From the NCBI GenBank assembly GCA_001790515.1, contig MGCS01000002.1, positions 199,243 through 263,242 on the forward strand: a DNA stretch of 64,000 nucleotides, read 5' to 3'. The notes under the pieces were generated by a model, which was not told where the DNA came from, did no database searches, and saw only the letters and a list, made by a program, of their open reading frames with translations. Shown piece by piece: positions 52,598 to 61,691 of the stretch (the stretch's first letter is position 1; the number at the start of each line of letters is the position of its first letter). A program made the position numbers and the translations under genes. This stretch comes from Candidatus Saccharibacteria bacterium RIFCSPHIGHO2_12_FULL_44_22 (GTDB lineage Bacteria; Patescibacteriota; Saccharimonadia; Saccharimonadales; Saccharimonadaceae).

Positions 52598-53586
52598 CAA
52601 AACAGGATATAAAGGCAACCATATTTATTCCAACATGGTTCGGAGAGCAGTATTTAGATGAAGTACTTACAAGTATCTTTCGCCAGAAAGTACCGTATAA
52701 CTTTGAAGTCCTTATCTATGACACAAGTTCAAAAGATAGTACACCAGCTATTATTGAAAAACACGCTAAAAAACACAAAAATCTTCGTCATAAGACTATT
52801 GCAAAGTCAGAATTTGGCCATGGAAAAACTCGCGATGCCGCCGCGCATGACGCAAAGGGTGAAATTGTTGTGTATATTAGTCAAGACGTAACGCCTGCGC
52901 ATGATCGTTGGCTTTATGAAATTGTTCGACCGTTCGAAATAAGTGATTCAATAGTTGGAGTAACCGGCAAACAGGATCCCCGCCCACATTGTATACCACT
53001 GCTGAAAAGTGAGATACGAGCAGTATTCCGTGGTTTTGGGCCAGATTTTGGCACTACAGTTTTCTATAAAGATGATTTCGTGAAAGATCAAGGAACGTAT
53101 GACGCAATTAGCTTCTATTCGGATGTTAATTCAGCAGCTCGTCGAAGCTTCTTGACGAGCACTATTCCTTATCAGGATGTCCCGTATGCCGAAGACCAGC
53201 TTATGGGTCGCGACATCATCGATGCGGGGTATAAGAAAGTGTATGCGCCTCGAGCCAACGTAGTGCATTCAAATGATATGACCCTGGGTGAATATAAGAG
53301 TCGAATGTTTGATGAAACGATGGGACTACGTAAAATTGGTATTCCTGTAAATATTCCATCAAAAAAATTGATCACTAGAATGATTATCAGAGGTGCACTA
53401 AAAGATTGTATCCATATTATACGCGATCGTGACTACTCATTTAAGAGAAAGTTATACTGGCTTGTAATGAATCCATTCTTCCATGTTGAAAAATGGCGCG
53501 GAGTGCGCTTAGCGGCTCAGGTTGATATGCAAGATAGTGCACGCATTAATCGCTATTCGCTGGAAAGTATTCGAGAGCAGCGGTAG
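52594..53586 (+). CDS. GT2 glycosyltransferase (rhamnosyltransferase-like)
   Basis: The 330-residue GT2 protein has IFIPTWFGEQYLDEVL, YDTSSKDST and SQDVTPAHDRW, the last matching the metal-site variant of dTDP-rhamnosyltransferases (family rule: T/S-Q-D). YAEDQLMGRDIIDAGYK supplies the acid residues. It ends the exporter-distal transcription unit that starts at 49175, with an ATGA overlap to the epimerase gene. Confidence 0.85.
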   Translation: MTKQDIKATIFIPTWFGEQYLDEVLTSIFRQKVPYNFEVLIYDTSSKDSTPAIIEKHAKKHKNLRHKTIAKSEFGHGKTRDAAAHDAKGEIVVYISQDVTPAHDRWLYEIVRPFEISDSIVGVTGKQDPRPHCIPLLKSEIRAVFRGFGPDFGTTVFYKDDFVKDQGTYDAISFYSDVNSAARRSFLTSTIPYQDVPYAEDQLMGRDIIDAGYKKVYAPRANVVHSNDMTLGEYKSRMFDETMGLRKIGIPVNIPSKKLITRMIIRGALKDCIHIIRDRDYSFKRKLYWLVMNPFFHVEKWRGVRLAAQVDMQDSARINRYSLESIREQR

Positions 53587-53617
53587 GTTTTTAACTAAGA
53601 AACCCCAGTTTTTATCC

Positions 53618-55936
53618 TCACATCGATGAACCAATAGGGTAACGACGCATCGTGTCTTCTGACAAGGATACTATTGTTGCAGCGTTACCTCCAAGTTGCA
53701 GGAAAAGATCCCATGAATAGATTGGGCGGCGAATACCCTGTTCTAGATAGTAAAGCTGTGGGGATGAGCTTGATTTTAAAAACTTTGTCGCAGTTGCGAC
53801 TAGCGGAGTGACACTAGCAACTCCAGTGCTGTATGTTGCTACTGATTGCATGCCGTAGTCTGCAATCAGCCCGGGAGGGACAAGGTAACGCTTGCCTTGA
53901 TCAACTATGTAAACGTTACCGTCTATCTTGAAGACATTCGCCAATGATGAACTTTCAGCAACATACATTGCACTAGTATCAGGTGTCATCTGATGTATGT
54001 CTTGTACTCTAAATCCGTAAGCATAGAATGTCTCCATGTTGGTAATATACATTTTTTTGTCATTATTCATAACATACAGTTGACCGCTCGTACTGTTGCG
54101 TATTGTTCGTCCGCTTGCGATTCTATCGGCACCGGTTGGCAGTAACGATGCGACACTAGACGATAATGGAAGAATAGATTGCGGAGTTTGTCCAATTTCT
54201 TGAAGTATGTTCATATCTGATACGTACCGCTTTTTACCCTGCTCGAGAGTGTACAATGCACTTGTTACTGTATCCTTAAAGACGCTTAATGCAGATGCAT
54301 TTTGTGTAGCTTGACGAGAAAGTAACGATGGATCGATTGCAGGGGTTGTGGCAGCGATACCCCATTCTGGCTCAATTCGGTACTTTACTGTGCCATTTAA
54401 TAGATATGTCGTACTAGTTGCTGGGTCTATTACAAAGCAGCTTGCATTACCAGTTACGTTACCTACTAAGGCAACGTCATTATTAAAGCTAGGGATATTA
54501 GCGCTGTTAATGCCGTTGCAATCGAGTACCTGCATTGAAGAAATATACTGCCACGCGGATGACGAAGCGAGCCATAGTCTACCATCTTCACCTTTAAGAG
54601 GTATGTAGCCGTTTATGATTGGCGTGGATGTGGCGAGTCTGACGAGCGCGATATTACTCAGGCGGCTTGGCGCTGAATTGCCAGATAGCTGGTTGTAATA
54701 ATCCAGTTGAAAAATCGCAGATTTTTTTGCATCCGTCACCCTATATAATGCACCGTCATCACGCTGGACAAAGTCAGAAAGATTACCTGCCATAGGCATA
54801 CGGACTAGCGAAAAATAAGGGAGATAGGTAATATCTGATCCAGAGTACCCAAATCGCCCCAACTGATCCATTGAGGTAATACGATATCGTTTTCCGCCAG
54901 TCACGAGATATAAATCCCCGCCATCATCATCACTATCACTGTTAGACTTTAAGACATAACTTAACACGGGAGACGCTGTAGATGTGGGAATTGAGTCGAT
55001 AGAAGACTGACTAACAAACCCGACATCATTGTTGGTTAATCCATACTCACTAACAATATCCATTGATGGAACAATATACTTATTTGTCCCATCAATATAG
55101 TACAAGACGCCAGATGATACTGTACGGAGGAGTGACTTGTTATCTATTCCAAACCAGTCTGAGAAAGTGCGCCAGAAGTTTCGATTGCCATATGCGCTAC
55201 AGCTATCACCGAGACCATATAGATTATTTAGAGCTGCTGTATTTGGTCGGTAGGGTGTGTAGACATACAAACCCGCAGTCACTTGATTTTCAATATATAC
55301 ATCAGATCTTCCGCAGCTTGTAGGAACGTTCCATAAGATTGAATTTGTCCGTCCTGCTCGATAGCTATAGGTGTTTTCATATTTCTGATAATAGCGATAT
55401 TGCCATGCGGCCTTATAAACCTGGTTAAAAAATCCGTAATATTGAGCATCACACGGCGCACTATCGGGACATCCATAGCCTGTCGCACTTCGATACTTGA
55501 CATCGGTGGGGTTCGTACTTGTGACGAGACCCTGTTCTTTTTGAAGCAAAGTTATCAATACGCGTGGACTAATTCCGCAAACTTGCGCAACGTCGTAGAT
55601 GATTTGAGCGGCAACTTTATTGCCAGCTGGATAAGTGCGACACAGACCTAGACCATCATCTCGTTGCGGGGTATCTTGTCTGTATGCTTTAAGGCAGGTA
55701 TAGCCCGACTGACACGATGGTACTTTAGAGTTTAAAAACGCTTGAATTTCTGCAGGATTCATAGAATCCTTATCGTAGAATGTTGCATCTCCAATTATAT
55801 TACCTGCTTTGAAATCATTGCCAGACACTGCTTGAGTGTTGGGCGCATAAAAAATGTGAAATCCGGCGACAACAAGAGCTGTACTGAGAGTACATCCGAT
55901 ATAGATACTGAGTTTCTTGAAGAGAAGCATGTTCAT
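53618..55936 (-). CDS. Secreted repeat protein: actinobacterial-type lysozyme-like N-terminus plus about nine beta repeats
   Basis: The 772-residue protein has a signal helix (about 9-33), a Cys-rich domain (about 40-275) with KVPSCQSGYTCL, LLQKEQGLV and YGNRNFWRTFSDWFGI, then repeats of about 50-60 residues to the end. Each repeat follows the pattern LYxxxxGKKRYIxxMxxxxxYG (for example GKKRYVSDMNIL, DKKMYITNMETF, GKRYLVPPGLIA, GKRYRITSMDQL). I recall the N-terminal module from secreted proteins of Actinobacteria; its Glu in KEQGL resembles a lysozyme-type catalytic Glu, but activity is unproven. The repeats look like a beta-propeller or wall-binding array. It is probably co-transcribed with the small gene at 55948. 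Confidence 0.7.
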   Translation of the reverse strand: MNMLLFKKLSIYIGCTLSTALVVAGFHIFYAPNTQAVSGNDFKAGNIIGDATFYDKDSMNPAEIQAFLNSKVPSCQSGYTCLKAYRQDTPQRDDGLGLCRTYPAGNKVAAQIIYDVAQVCGISPRVLITLLQKEQGLVTSTNPTDVKYRSATGYGCPDSAPCDAQYYGFFNQVYKAAWQYRYYQKYENTYSYRAGRTNSILWNVPTSCGRSDVYIENQVTAGLYVYTPYRPNTAALNNLYGLGDSCSAYGNRNFWRTFSDWFGIDNKSLLRTVSSGVLYYIDGTNKYIVPSMDIVSEYGLTNNDVGFVSQSSIDSIPTSTASPVLSYVLKSNSDSDDDGGDLYLVTGGKRYRITSMDQLGRFGYSGSDITYLPYFSLVRMPMAGNLSDFVQRDDGALYRVTDAKKSAIFQLDYYNQLSGNSAPSRLSNIALVRLATSTPIINGYIPLKGEDGRLWLASSSAWQYISSMQVLDCNGINSANIPSFNNDVALVGNVTGNASCFVIDPATSTTYLLNGTVKYRIEPEWGIAATTPAIDPSLLSRQATQNASALSVFKDTVTSALYTLEQGKKRYVSDMNILQEIGQTPQSILPLSSSVASLLPTGADRIASGRTIRNSTSGQLYVMNNDKKMYITNMETFYAYGFRVQDIHQMTPDTSAMYVAESSSLANVFKIDGNVYIVDQGKRYLVPPGLIADYGMQSVATYSTGVASVTPLVATATKFLKSSSSPQLYYLEQGIRRPIYSWDLFLQLGGNAATIVSLSEDTMRRYPIGSSM

Positions 55937-55947
55937 GTTCTTTGTTC

Positions 55948-56514
55948 CTATTTTACCACTACTGTTTGTGAGTCACTGCTTCCAGATGCTTTCGGAGAAC
56001 TGTAGGTGATCTGGAGTGACCAATTTCCAGCTGCTGGAAATTGGTCACGAGCTATATCGAGAATGCCACATTGAATTGATTTTGCATCGGGAATTGCAGA
56101 TGATGTGATACTAACGGGTTGTTCGCCGGCCTTTGTGTACGTTGCTGTACACTTGCCGCCAGATTCATATAGATTATTGATATACGCCCGTGCTTCAACA
56201 GTCTTTTCAAATTGTGCCGCGTTGGTAATTATGATTATAGCGTTTGTAGCTATTGGTTGCTTGTCTAGTTCGGCGCGCTCGGCATCCTTTTGTTCTTGTA
56301 GTTTATTATCTTCTAGATCAGCGGAAGACGGTCCAGAGAAATCAACCCCATTACTTATTGGCTTGTTGATGTACTCGGATGGATCGGTTGTTGTAGTGTC
56401 ATCACCTCGTTGCGTAAAATAGATGACCGCAGGAATCCCAATAGCGAGAAGAACCCCACCGGCTATAAGCGGGATTATTAGTTGTTTAGGGTATTTTTTA
56501 TTTTTGATCTTCAT
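55948..56514 (-). CDS. Small membrane-anchored protein, possibly with an Ig-like domain
   Basis: The 188-residue protein has a basic start, one membrane helix (about 12-34), an Asp/Glu/Lys-rich stalk (about 38-80), and a beta-rich end with two cysteines (GGKCTATYTKAG and SIQCGILD) that could form the disulfide of an Ig-like fold. It starts 8 bases from a predicted -10 and lies 11 bases before the repeat-protein gene, so the two are probably expressed together. Function is unknown; surface adhesion is possible. Confidence 0.55.
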   Translation of the reverse strand: MKIKNKKYPKQLIIPLIAGGVLLAIGIPAVIYFTQRGDDTTTTDPSEYINKPISNGVDFSGPSSADLEDNKLQEQKDAERAELDKQPIATNAIIIITNAAQFEKTVEARAYINNLYESGGKCTATYTKAGEQPVSITSSAIPDAKSIQCGILDIARDQFPAAGNWSLQITYSSPKASGSSDSQTVVVK

Positions 56515-56522
56515 TAATTATT

Positions 56523-56551
56523 ATTATGCACTAATGCGTTAGCATTTTCAA
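56523..56551 (-). promoter_or_regulatory. Promoter of the 56514-53618 operon, leaderless
   Basis: On the minus strand TTGAAA (-35, 56546-56551), 17-base spacer, CATAAT (-10, 56523-56528). The ATG at 56514 lies 8 bases after the -10, so the leader is about 2 bases. Confidence 0.6.
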
Positions 56552-56616
56552 GATATTTCGCCAGCGGTCTATTAAGTTGCCTTGTGATTTTATGCGATGA
56601 CACAAACAGGCTAGTG

Positions 56617-56622
56617 TATACT
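56617..56622 (+). promoter_or_regulatory. -10 element before the GT-C-like gene
   Basis: TATACT (56617-56622) preceded by TG lies 10 bases before the ATG at 56633, giving a leader of about 4 bases. No convincing -35 is present. Confidence 0.4.
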
Positions 56623-56632
56623 ATATGCAGAT

Positions 56633-58717
56633 ATGACAATTTATAAAAAAATACCCTTTTATCTGCTTCAATTTGCTAAGCAAAACTTCCATGGTGTAAC
56701 AAGAAGAGATCTGTGGCTATGGGCAGGAATTCTATTTAGCCTAACGACTATTGGCACTGCTATTGCTTATTTCTCGTTTCGAGAGTCTTTCAGCGTAGGG
56801 GACGCTTCGACTTTTTTTAGATTTGCGCATAACTTAGCCGCGGGAGAAGTAATTTATAAGGATTTTATTCATTTCCGTACCCCAGGCTCCTATTTTAATG
56901 AGGCTTTATTTATCAAAATATTCGGCGATCAGATGAGTAGCGTAATGTTTGCAATTCAATTTGAAGCACATGCACTATATACCCTAGTGTTCGGTTTTGG
57001 GGTTGCTATATTTCTGCGTTTCAAAAAACCCTTCATTGGTCTCGTTGCTCTGTCTCCAATTCTTGTTTTGCCCGCATACCTCCAATTGCGCACCGCGTTG
57101 GCATTTTTAGCGATTACTCTATATATTCAGGCAAGACGAAATGAGCGATATCGACATGTTTGGCTGATACTCAGCGGACTCGTCACGGGGTGGACATTCA
57201 TCTATGGTCAAGAAGCGGCGGTTATGGTTGCAATGACCATCTTTGTTACTGAATTATATCTTTTTGATATAAAAAAATGGCGAGTACAACTTAGGAATAT
57301 CGGACTTCTGGCTACCGGAGTGTTTATGGGGTTATTGCCTTTGCTTGCGTATGTTGTATTTATGTCGGACCTATCGACATTCAGTTACTACACTCTATAT
57401 TACGCATTCATTCTCCAGCCTAAAGGCATGGATCTACCGTATCCAGCCCTATCGTATGAGAACATACTATACTACATCGTCCCTATACTAATAGTATTTT
57501 GTTTTTATATTTTTTACTCATTGAAAGAGGCGAGTTTACCGTATGCAATACTCATAGCATTCACTATAGCTAGGCTAGTTACCCTATTCGGTAGATCTGA
57601 CTTGGGACACCTTATATTTGTTCTTCCTGAAATATTTTTGATTGCTACGCTTGCGATAGTTGTGATACCAAAATCCGATTTTAATAAAAAGCAATTTATC
57701 AGATTCCTTCCTTATTTGTTCGTTTTAATCACTTCGTTTGTAATGGCTAAAATGATTAGTAGTGGCTTCGTAGCTATTGGTGCACTTGCTGTGTTGATGG
57801 CATTCCGTTTCCGTAAAGTTCCAAAGATTCCGAACAGAACCAAGTCGGTTCACTTGGTAGTGCTTTCAATTATGATTGCTACAATAGCAGTTTTTGGATA
57901 CACCTTGTATCCATCGGCGTATAATACACTTACTACGATGTCTAAACGAGGAGTTACAGCCCAGAATGTAGGTGGAGTAAATACCGATCTCGACACTTAT
58001 AATCAAATTACTGCTGTAGAAAAGGCAGTCGCTAAACATGCACCCATAACGATGTTTTCATATCCAATTCAGGCATATTATTATACTTTCGCTCCAAAAC
58101 ATGCAACTCGGTTTATGACATTTGAGCCTCAAACCACAATTGCTGAGCAAGATATTGCTATAAATGATTTAGAATCGTCAAAACCCGAAGTTGTTGTATT
58201 TGATCCACTTCAGGCCGCTAGTTTATCAAAGTCTTTATGGAAGATAAATAATTACATAACTTCAAATTACATCGTGAGTGAAACGGTTGTGAGTAAAGAG
58301 ATTTTATGGATCATGATACCTCGCAGTGGTGAAAAGAAACAGCTTAATTATCTGGCTTTCAGTCTTCGGAAAGATGGATTAAACTCTACAGTACAGCAGC
58401 AGGCACAGGATGTACAGAGTCCCGAGAAAGGTATCAATAGTGGCGTTATGCAAAATGCACATTCGGAACTTGAGTTCAAGCCGGCCATACAACGCCCCAC
58501 TTCAGTATCGTTGTCTGTATTTTACGATGAAATTCAGCCTACTGCTATGTGTGGTGAAGTGCATCTCCGCTATCGCGGATCCAGTGAGGCTATTACAAAA
58601 ATATGCGCCCAAGATGGCAAGGTTACGATTCCTGTAGCTGATAATCTTGAAGAGGTAGAACTAGTCAATCAAAGCGCTTCAACTCTTGTCTGGAACGAGC
58701 CGGTTTTATTAGACTAA
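56633..58717 (+). CDS. Multi-pass GT-C-type membrane glycosyltransferase or related protein
   Basis: The 694-residue protein has about ten to twelve membrane helices in residues 25-430, then a soluble extracytoplasmic domain (about 450-694). After the first helix a loop holds SVGDASTFFRFAHNL and FRTPGSYFNEAL, resembling the acidic first loop of GT-C enzymes that use polyprenyl-phosphate sugars. No named family is certain. It probably decorates envelope glycans or proteins with sugars flipped by the GtrA/GtrB system nearby. Confidence 0.65.
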   Translation: MTIYKKIPFYLLQFAKQNFHGVTRRDLWLWAGILFSLTTIGTAIAYFSFRESFSVGDASTFFRFAHNLAAGEVIYKDFIHFRTPGSYFNEALFIKIFGDQMSSVMFAIQFEAHALYTLVFGFGVAIFLRFKKPFIGLVALSPILVLPAYLQLRTALAFLAITLYIQARRNERYRHVWLILSGLVTGWTFIYGQEAAVMVAMTIFVTELYLFDIKKWRVQLRNIGLLATGVFMGLLPLLAYVVFMSDLSTFSYYTLYYAFILQPKGMDLPYPALSYENILYYIVPILIVFCFYIFYSLKEASLPYAILIAFTIARLVTLFGRSDLGHLIFVLPEIFLIATLAIVVIPKSDFNKKQFIRFLPYLFVLITSFVMAKMISSGFVAIGALAVLMAFRFRKVPKIPNRTKSVHLVVLSIMIATIAVFGYTLYPSAYNTLTTMSKRGVTAQNVGGVNTDLDTYNQITAVEKAVAKHAPITMFSYPIQAYYYTFAPKHATRFMTFEPQTTIAEQDIAINDLESSKPEVVVFDPLQAASLSKSLWKINNYITSNYIVSETVVSKEILWIMIPRSGEKKQLNYLAFSLRKDGLNSTVQQQAQDVQSPEKGINSGVMQNAHSELEFKPAIQRPTSVSLSVFYDEIQPTAMCGEVHLRYRGSSEAITKICAQDGKVTIPVADNLEEVELVNQSASTLVWNEPVLLD

Positions 58718-58796
58718 CCCTACGGATGGGGATAGTCAGTTCACTAGAGTAAGCTGGCTCGAGCGTAAGGTTAAAGGTATAGTAAGTAGTGAAGGT

Positions 58797-60548
58797 TTAG
58801 CCCGCATATGTAACTAGGTAATTACGCATCACGAGGTCTAATGAGTTAAACGAGCAAAAGAGTATAATAAATAATAAAATAAGTAATATGAAATTCACTC
58901 TTTTGTCCTTTAGGTATGCGAGCGCAAGTAGACCTGCAAGTGGCGCTAGGATAGGGTATAAATATCTACCCTGTGGCTGGAAATTATAGTGTACTGAATT
59001 AAAAAGTACTAATGCGATTGCGAACACGAGTATTACTAAGAAAGTCAACAAGTATCCAAGTAAATGAATTTTGGTCTTTAGATTTTTTGCAGTGTAGATG
59101 ATACAGCCGTATCCAGCCAGTGCTGTTAGCAAGAGGAGCTGAAGAACTGCATACTGTCCATCTGTTAAATAATGAGCCATAGAGCCGTATGCTACGAAGA
59201 AAGAGCGGTATAGCGTTTCGAAAAAGTTCATTTGTGTCACCATTTCAAGAGTCGCCATGTTAAGAGGAGCCGCATGACCAAGTGGAGCGTACTTTGCCAT
59301 TTCTGAAACAACAAAGTTTTGCCCAGTTATATCACCATAAAGTACTACATTTCTTATGAACCAAAAGGATGAAAAGATAATAAATGCGATTATTGAACCG
59401 ACCAACACTTTCGTAATTAATCTGAAAGTAAGTTGCTTCGCGACGCCTAATCCAATCAACACGATACCAATAAACGGAACAAGTATGAAGTAATTGTATT
59501 TTGCGAGAGGTAAGAGTGCTCCAAATGCCAGTGAGGCAAGAATAATACTAGCTTTATTCCTATCTTGAAAAAGCCGAATGAGCGAATATATACATAGAGC
59601 GCTTATTGCCATTGAATGAGCGTCTTGGTTGGTGTAAGAAAAGGTAAAGATCACCTGAGGAATGAGCGCCAGCGATGCAATTAGCCAGCTTATATCTCTA
59701 CGTTTAGTCAGTCGAAAAGCAATTATGTAAAGTAGATTTAGGAAAAGAATGCCCCAAACTACGGCAGCAAGTCGTGCTCCGGTTACAGGCGAGATATTTG
59801 ATACGCTGGTAGCAATAGTTGATATAACGGCACTGAATATATAATTAGCCGCAGGAAATACTTGATATGAATAAGTGCAAGTTACAAGACCGAATTCACG
59901 TACTCCACACGCTTTGTATAGTGGAATGTCATCTTCGCCAGACACGGGTAATCGATGTTTTTCAAGCAAAAATCCTGTATTGTAGCGGTAATGAACACTC
60001 TCATCAGGACCTGAATCATAAGGATTAAGGCCAGTCTCGAAAGGAATCATTTTGACAAAAAATAGTGCCGAGACGATAAAGATTAGGTTTATAAGTATAA
60101 GTCCCCAGTTCTTCATTGAAATTTTGCGGGCAATACCAACGAGCGTCGTCTTGGGGTCGATCTCTTTGAACGAAACTGACTTATTGAGGAAGTATTGATA
60201 GACGACAATCACTGGTAGTGAAGCCAATTTCATTAAATTGACGTCTAGTGCAAAAACCTGACCAAATGCAAGTATGAACATGCTAATTAGTAGTCCACTT
60301 AGCCCGACTATTAAGAATGAAAGGTATCTCAATAATAGCTTGTCGGTTTTTTTGAAGTTATAGCGTGTATTCAGGATGAAATTATTTGTTATGCCAATTA
60401 ACACAGAGATGCAAGTTGCAACGACTGGGTTAACGCCCAAGACGTTATACAGTACCAGAAACGCAATAAAATCGAGAATGACACCCGATACTCCTATAAT
60501 TCCGTAATGTATGAACTGGCTATACTTTTTGTATATTTTCTTTAGCAT
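58797..60548 (-). CDS. GtrA-like flippase domain fused to a GT-C/DUF2142-like membrane protein
   Basis: Residues 1-125 are a four-helix GtrA-like domain (YGIIGVSGVILDFIAFLVLY, NNFILNTRYNFKK), a family proposed to flip undecaprenyl-phosphate sugars. Residues 140-583 form about ten further helices with a first loop containing GPDESVHYRYNTGFL, an Asp-Glu motif like that of GT-C transferases and the DUF2142 family. The fusion joins translocation and transfer. A GtrB-type enzyme, which makes the lipid-linked sugar, is encoded divergently at 60739. Total length 583 residues; no frameshift is evident. Confidence 0.78.
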   Translation of the reverse strand: MLKKIYKKYSQFIHYGIIGVSGVILDFIAFLVLYNVLGVNPVVATCISVLIGITNNFILNTRYNFKKTDKLLLRYLSFLIVGLSGLLISMFILAFGQVFALDVNLMKLASLPVIVVYQYFLNKSVSFKEIDPKTTLVGIARKISMKNWGLILINLIFIVSALFFVKMIPFETGLNPYDSGPDESVHYRYNTGFLLEKHRLPVSGEDDIPLYKACGVREFGLVTCTYSYQVFPAANYIFSAVISTIATSVSNISPVTGARLAAVVWGILFLNLLYIIAFRLTKRRDISWLIASLALIPQVIFTFSYTNQDAHSMAISALCIYSLIRLFQDRNKASIILASLAFGALLPLAKYNYFILVPFIGIVLIGLGVAKQLTFRLITKVLVGSIIAFIIFSSFWFIRNVVLYGDITGQNFVVSEMAKYAPLGHAAPLNMATLEMVTQMNFFETLYRSFFVAYGSMAHYLTDGQYAVLQLLLLTALAGYGCIIYTAKNLKTKIHLLGYLLTFLVILVFAIALVLFNSVHYNFQPQGRYLYPILAPLAGLLALAYLKDKRVNFILLILLFIILFCSFNSLDLVMRNYLVTYAG

Positions 60549-60700
60549 CTAGACGTACTCCTCATGAAACCCTACACTTGTGTCAATTTATTATCTCCAT
60601 CATAACACGTCTATAAACGATTATTAGGAGTGTCTTCCGGATGTTATGTCTAGTACAGAAATACTTATGTTAATATTCTTAATTTTATGGCATATTATTA

Positions 60701-60729
60701 TTCCTAATCGACACACAATCATCTACAAT
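60701..60729 (+). promoter_or_regulatory. Possible promoter of the GtrB-like gene
   Basis: TACAAT (60724-60729) lies 9 bases before the ATG at 60739; the -35 is weak (TTCCTA, 60701-60706) at 17 bases. The rest of the 60549-60738 divergent gap shows only A/T-rich sequence. Confidence 0.35.
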
Positions 60730-60738
60730 AGAAAGTAG

Positions 60739-61677
60739 ATGGCGAAGAAGCAAAAGGTAGTGAGTTTTATTTTCCCTGTATATAATAATGCTGGTAGTCT
60801 TAAGTTATTGTGCGACGAAGTTAAGAAGATTATGTCACCTCTGAACTACGACTACGAATTCATGTTCATTAATGATGGAAGCAAAGATAATTCACTTGAT
60901 ATACTCCAGAGGCTGGCAAGGCACGACAAAAAAATCAAAGTTATTAATTTATCACGAAACTTTGGACATCAAGCAGCGGTTACTGCAGGATTAGACAAGG
61001 TTGGCGGTGAAGCAATCATTATCATGGATGCTGATCTGCAAGATCCACCGAGTGTGTGTGTTGAGCTAATCAAGAAATGGGAGGAGGGTTTTGACGTAGC
61101 ATATGCTCAGCGGCGTTCACGACAAGATACCTTTTATAAAAAGACTGTGGCAAATGTATACTATCGCGTACTTGCCTCAATGTCATCTGTTGATATTCCT
61201 CGTAATACGGGTGATTTTCGGTTAGTATCAAAACGAGTTGTAGACGTTATTAAAGAAATGGGTGAGCATGACAGGTTCCTTCGGGGGATGTTTAGCTTTG
61301 TTGGATTTGAGCAAGTTGCAGTGCCATTTGATCGCGATCAACGACATGATGGTAAATCTGAGTACACATTCAAGAAGCAGATGAAGTTGGCGAAGGCGGG
61401 TGTGTTCGGATTCTCAGATGTACCGCTTCGCTTCGTCTCTCATATCGGATTTCTTGTGTCATTCTTGAGTATTATAGGCATTATTTATGCGCTATTTGTG
61501 CGAATTTTTATTCCGGAGATTGCAGTGAGCGGATGGACAATGACGATTGTTTCGATATTTTTTGTAGGTGGAGTGCAACTATCTATGCTCGGTGTTATAG
61601 GCGAGTATATCGCTAGAATTTATAATGAAAGTCTGAATAGACCTACATATATTATTGAAAAAGAAATTAATACTTAA
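60739..61677 (+). CDS. GT2 polyprenyl-phosphate sugar transferase (GtrB-like)
   Basis: The 312-residue protein has FIFPVYNNAGSLKLL, FINDGSKDNS, DADLQDPPS and two C-terminal membrane helices (about 232-256 and 262-288), the GtrB/DPM1 plan. It would transfer a sugar to undecaprenyl phosphate on the inner face. The GtrA-GT-C fusion gene opposite would flip and use it. It differs clearly from the related enzyme at 35774-36742. Confidence 0.9.
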   Translation: MAKKQKVVSFIFPVYNNAGSLKLLCDEVKKIMSPLNYDYEFMFINDGSKDNSLDILQRLARHDKKIKVINLSRNFGHQAAVTAGLDKVGGEAIIIMDADLQDPPSVCVELIKKWEEGFDVAYAQRRSRQDTFYKKTVANVYYRVLASMSSVDIPRNTGDFRLVSKRVVDVIKEMGEHDRFLRGMFSFVGFEQVAVPFDRDQRHDGKSEYTFKKQMKLAKAGVFGFSDVPLRFVSHIGFLVSFLSIIGIIYALFVRIFIPEIAVSGWTMTIVSIFFVGGVQLSMLGVIGEYIARIYNESLNRPTYIIEKEINT

Positions 61678-61691
61678 AAGAAGGATAAATT

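Noticed and set aside
53587-53617. Possible terminator between the convergent GT2 gene and the repeat-protein gene
   Set aside because: Only a five-base GGTTT/AAACC stem is visible, too weak to claim.
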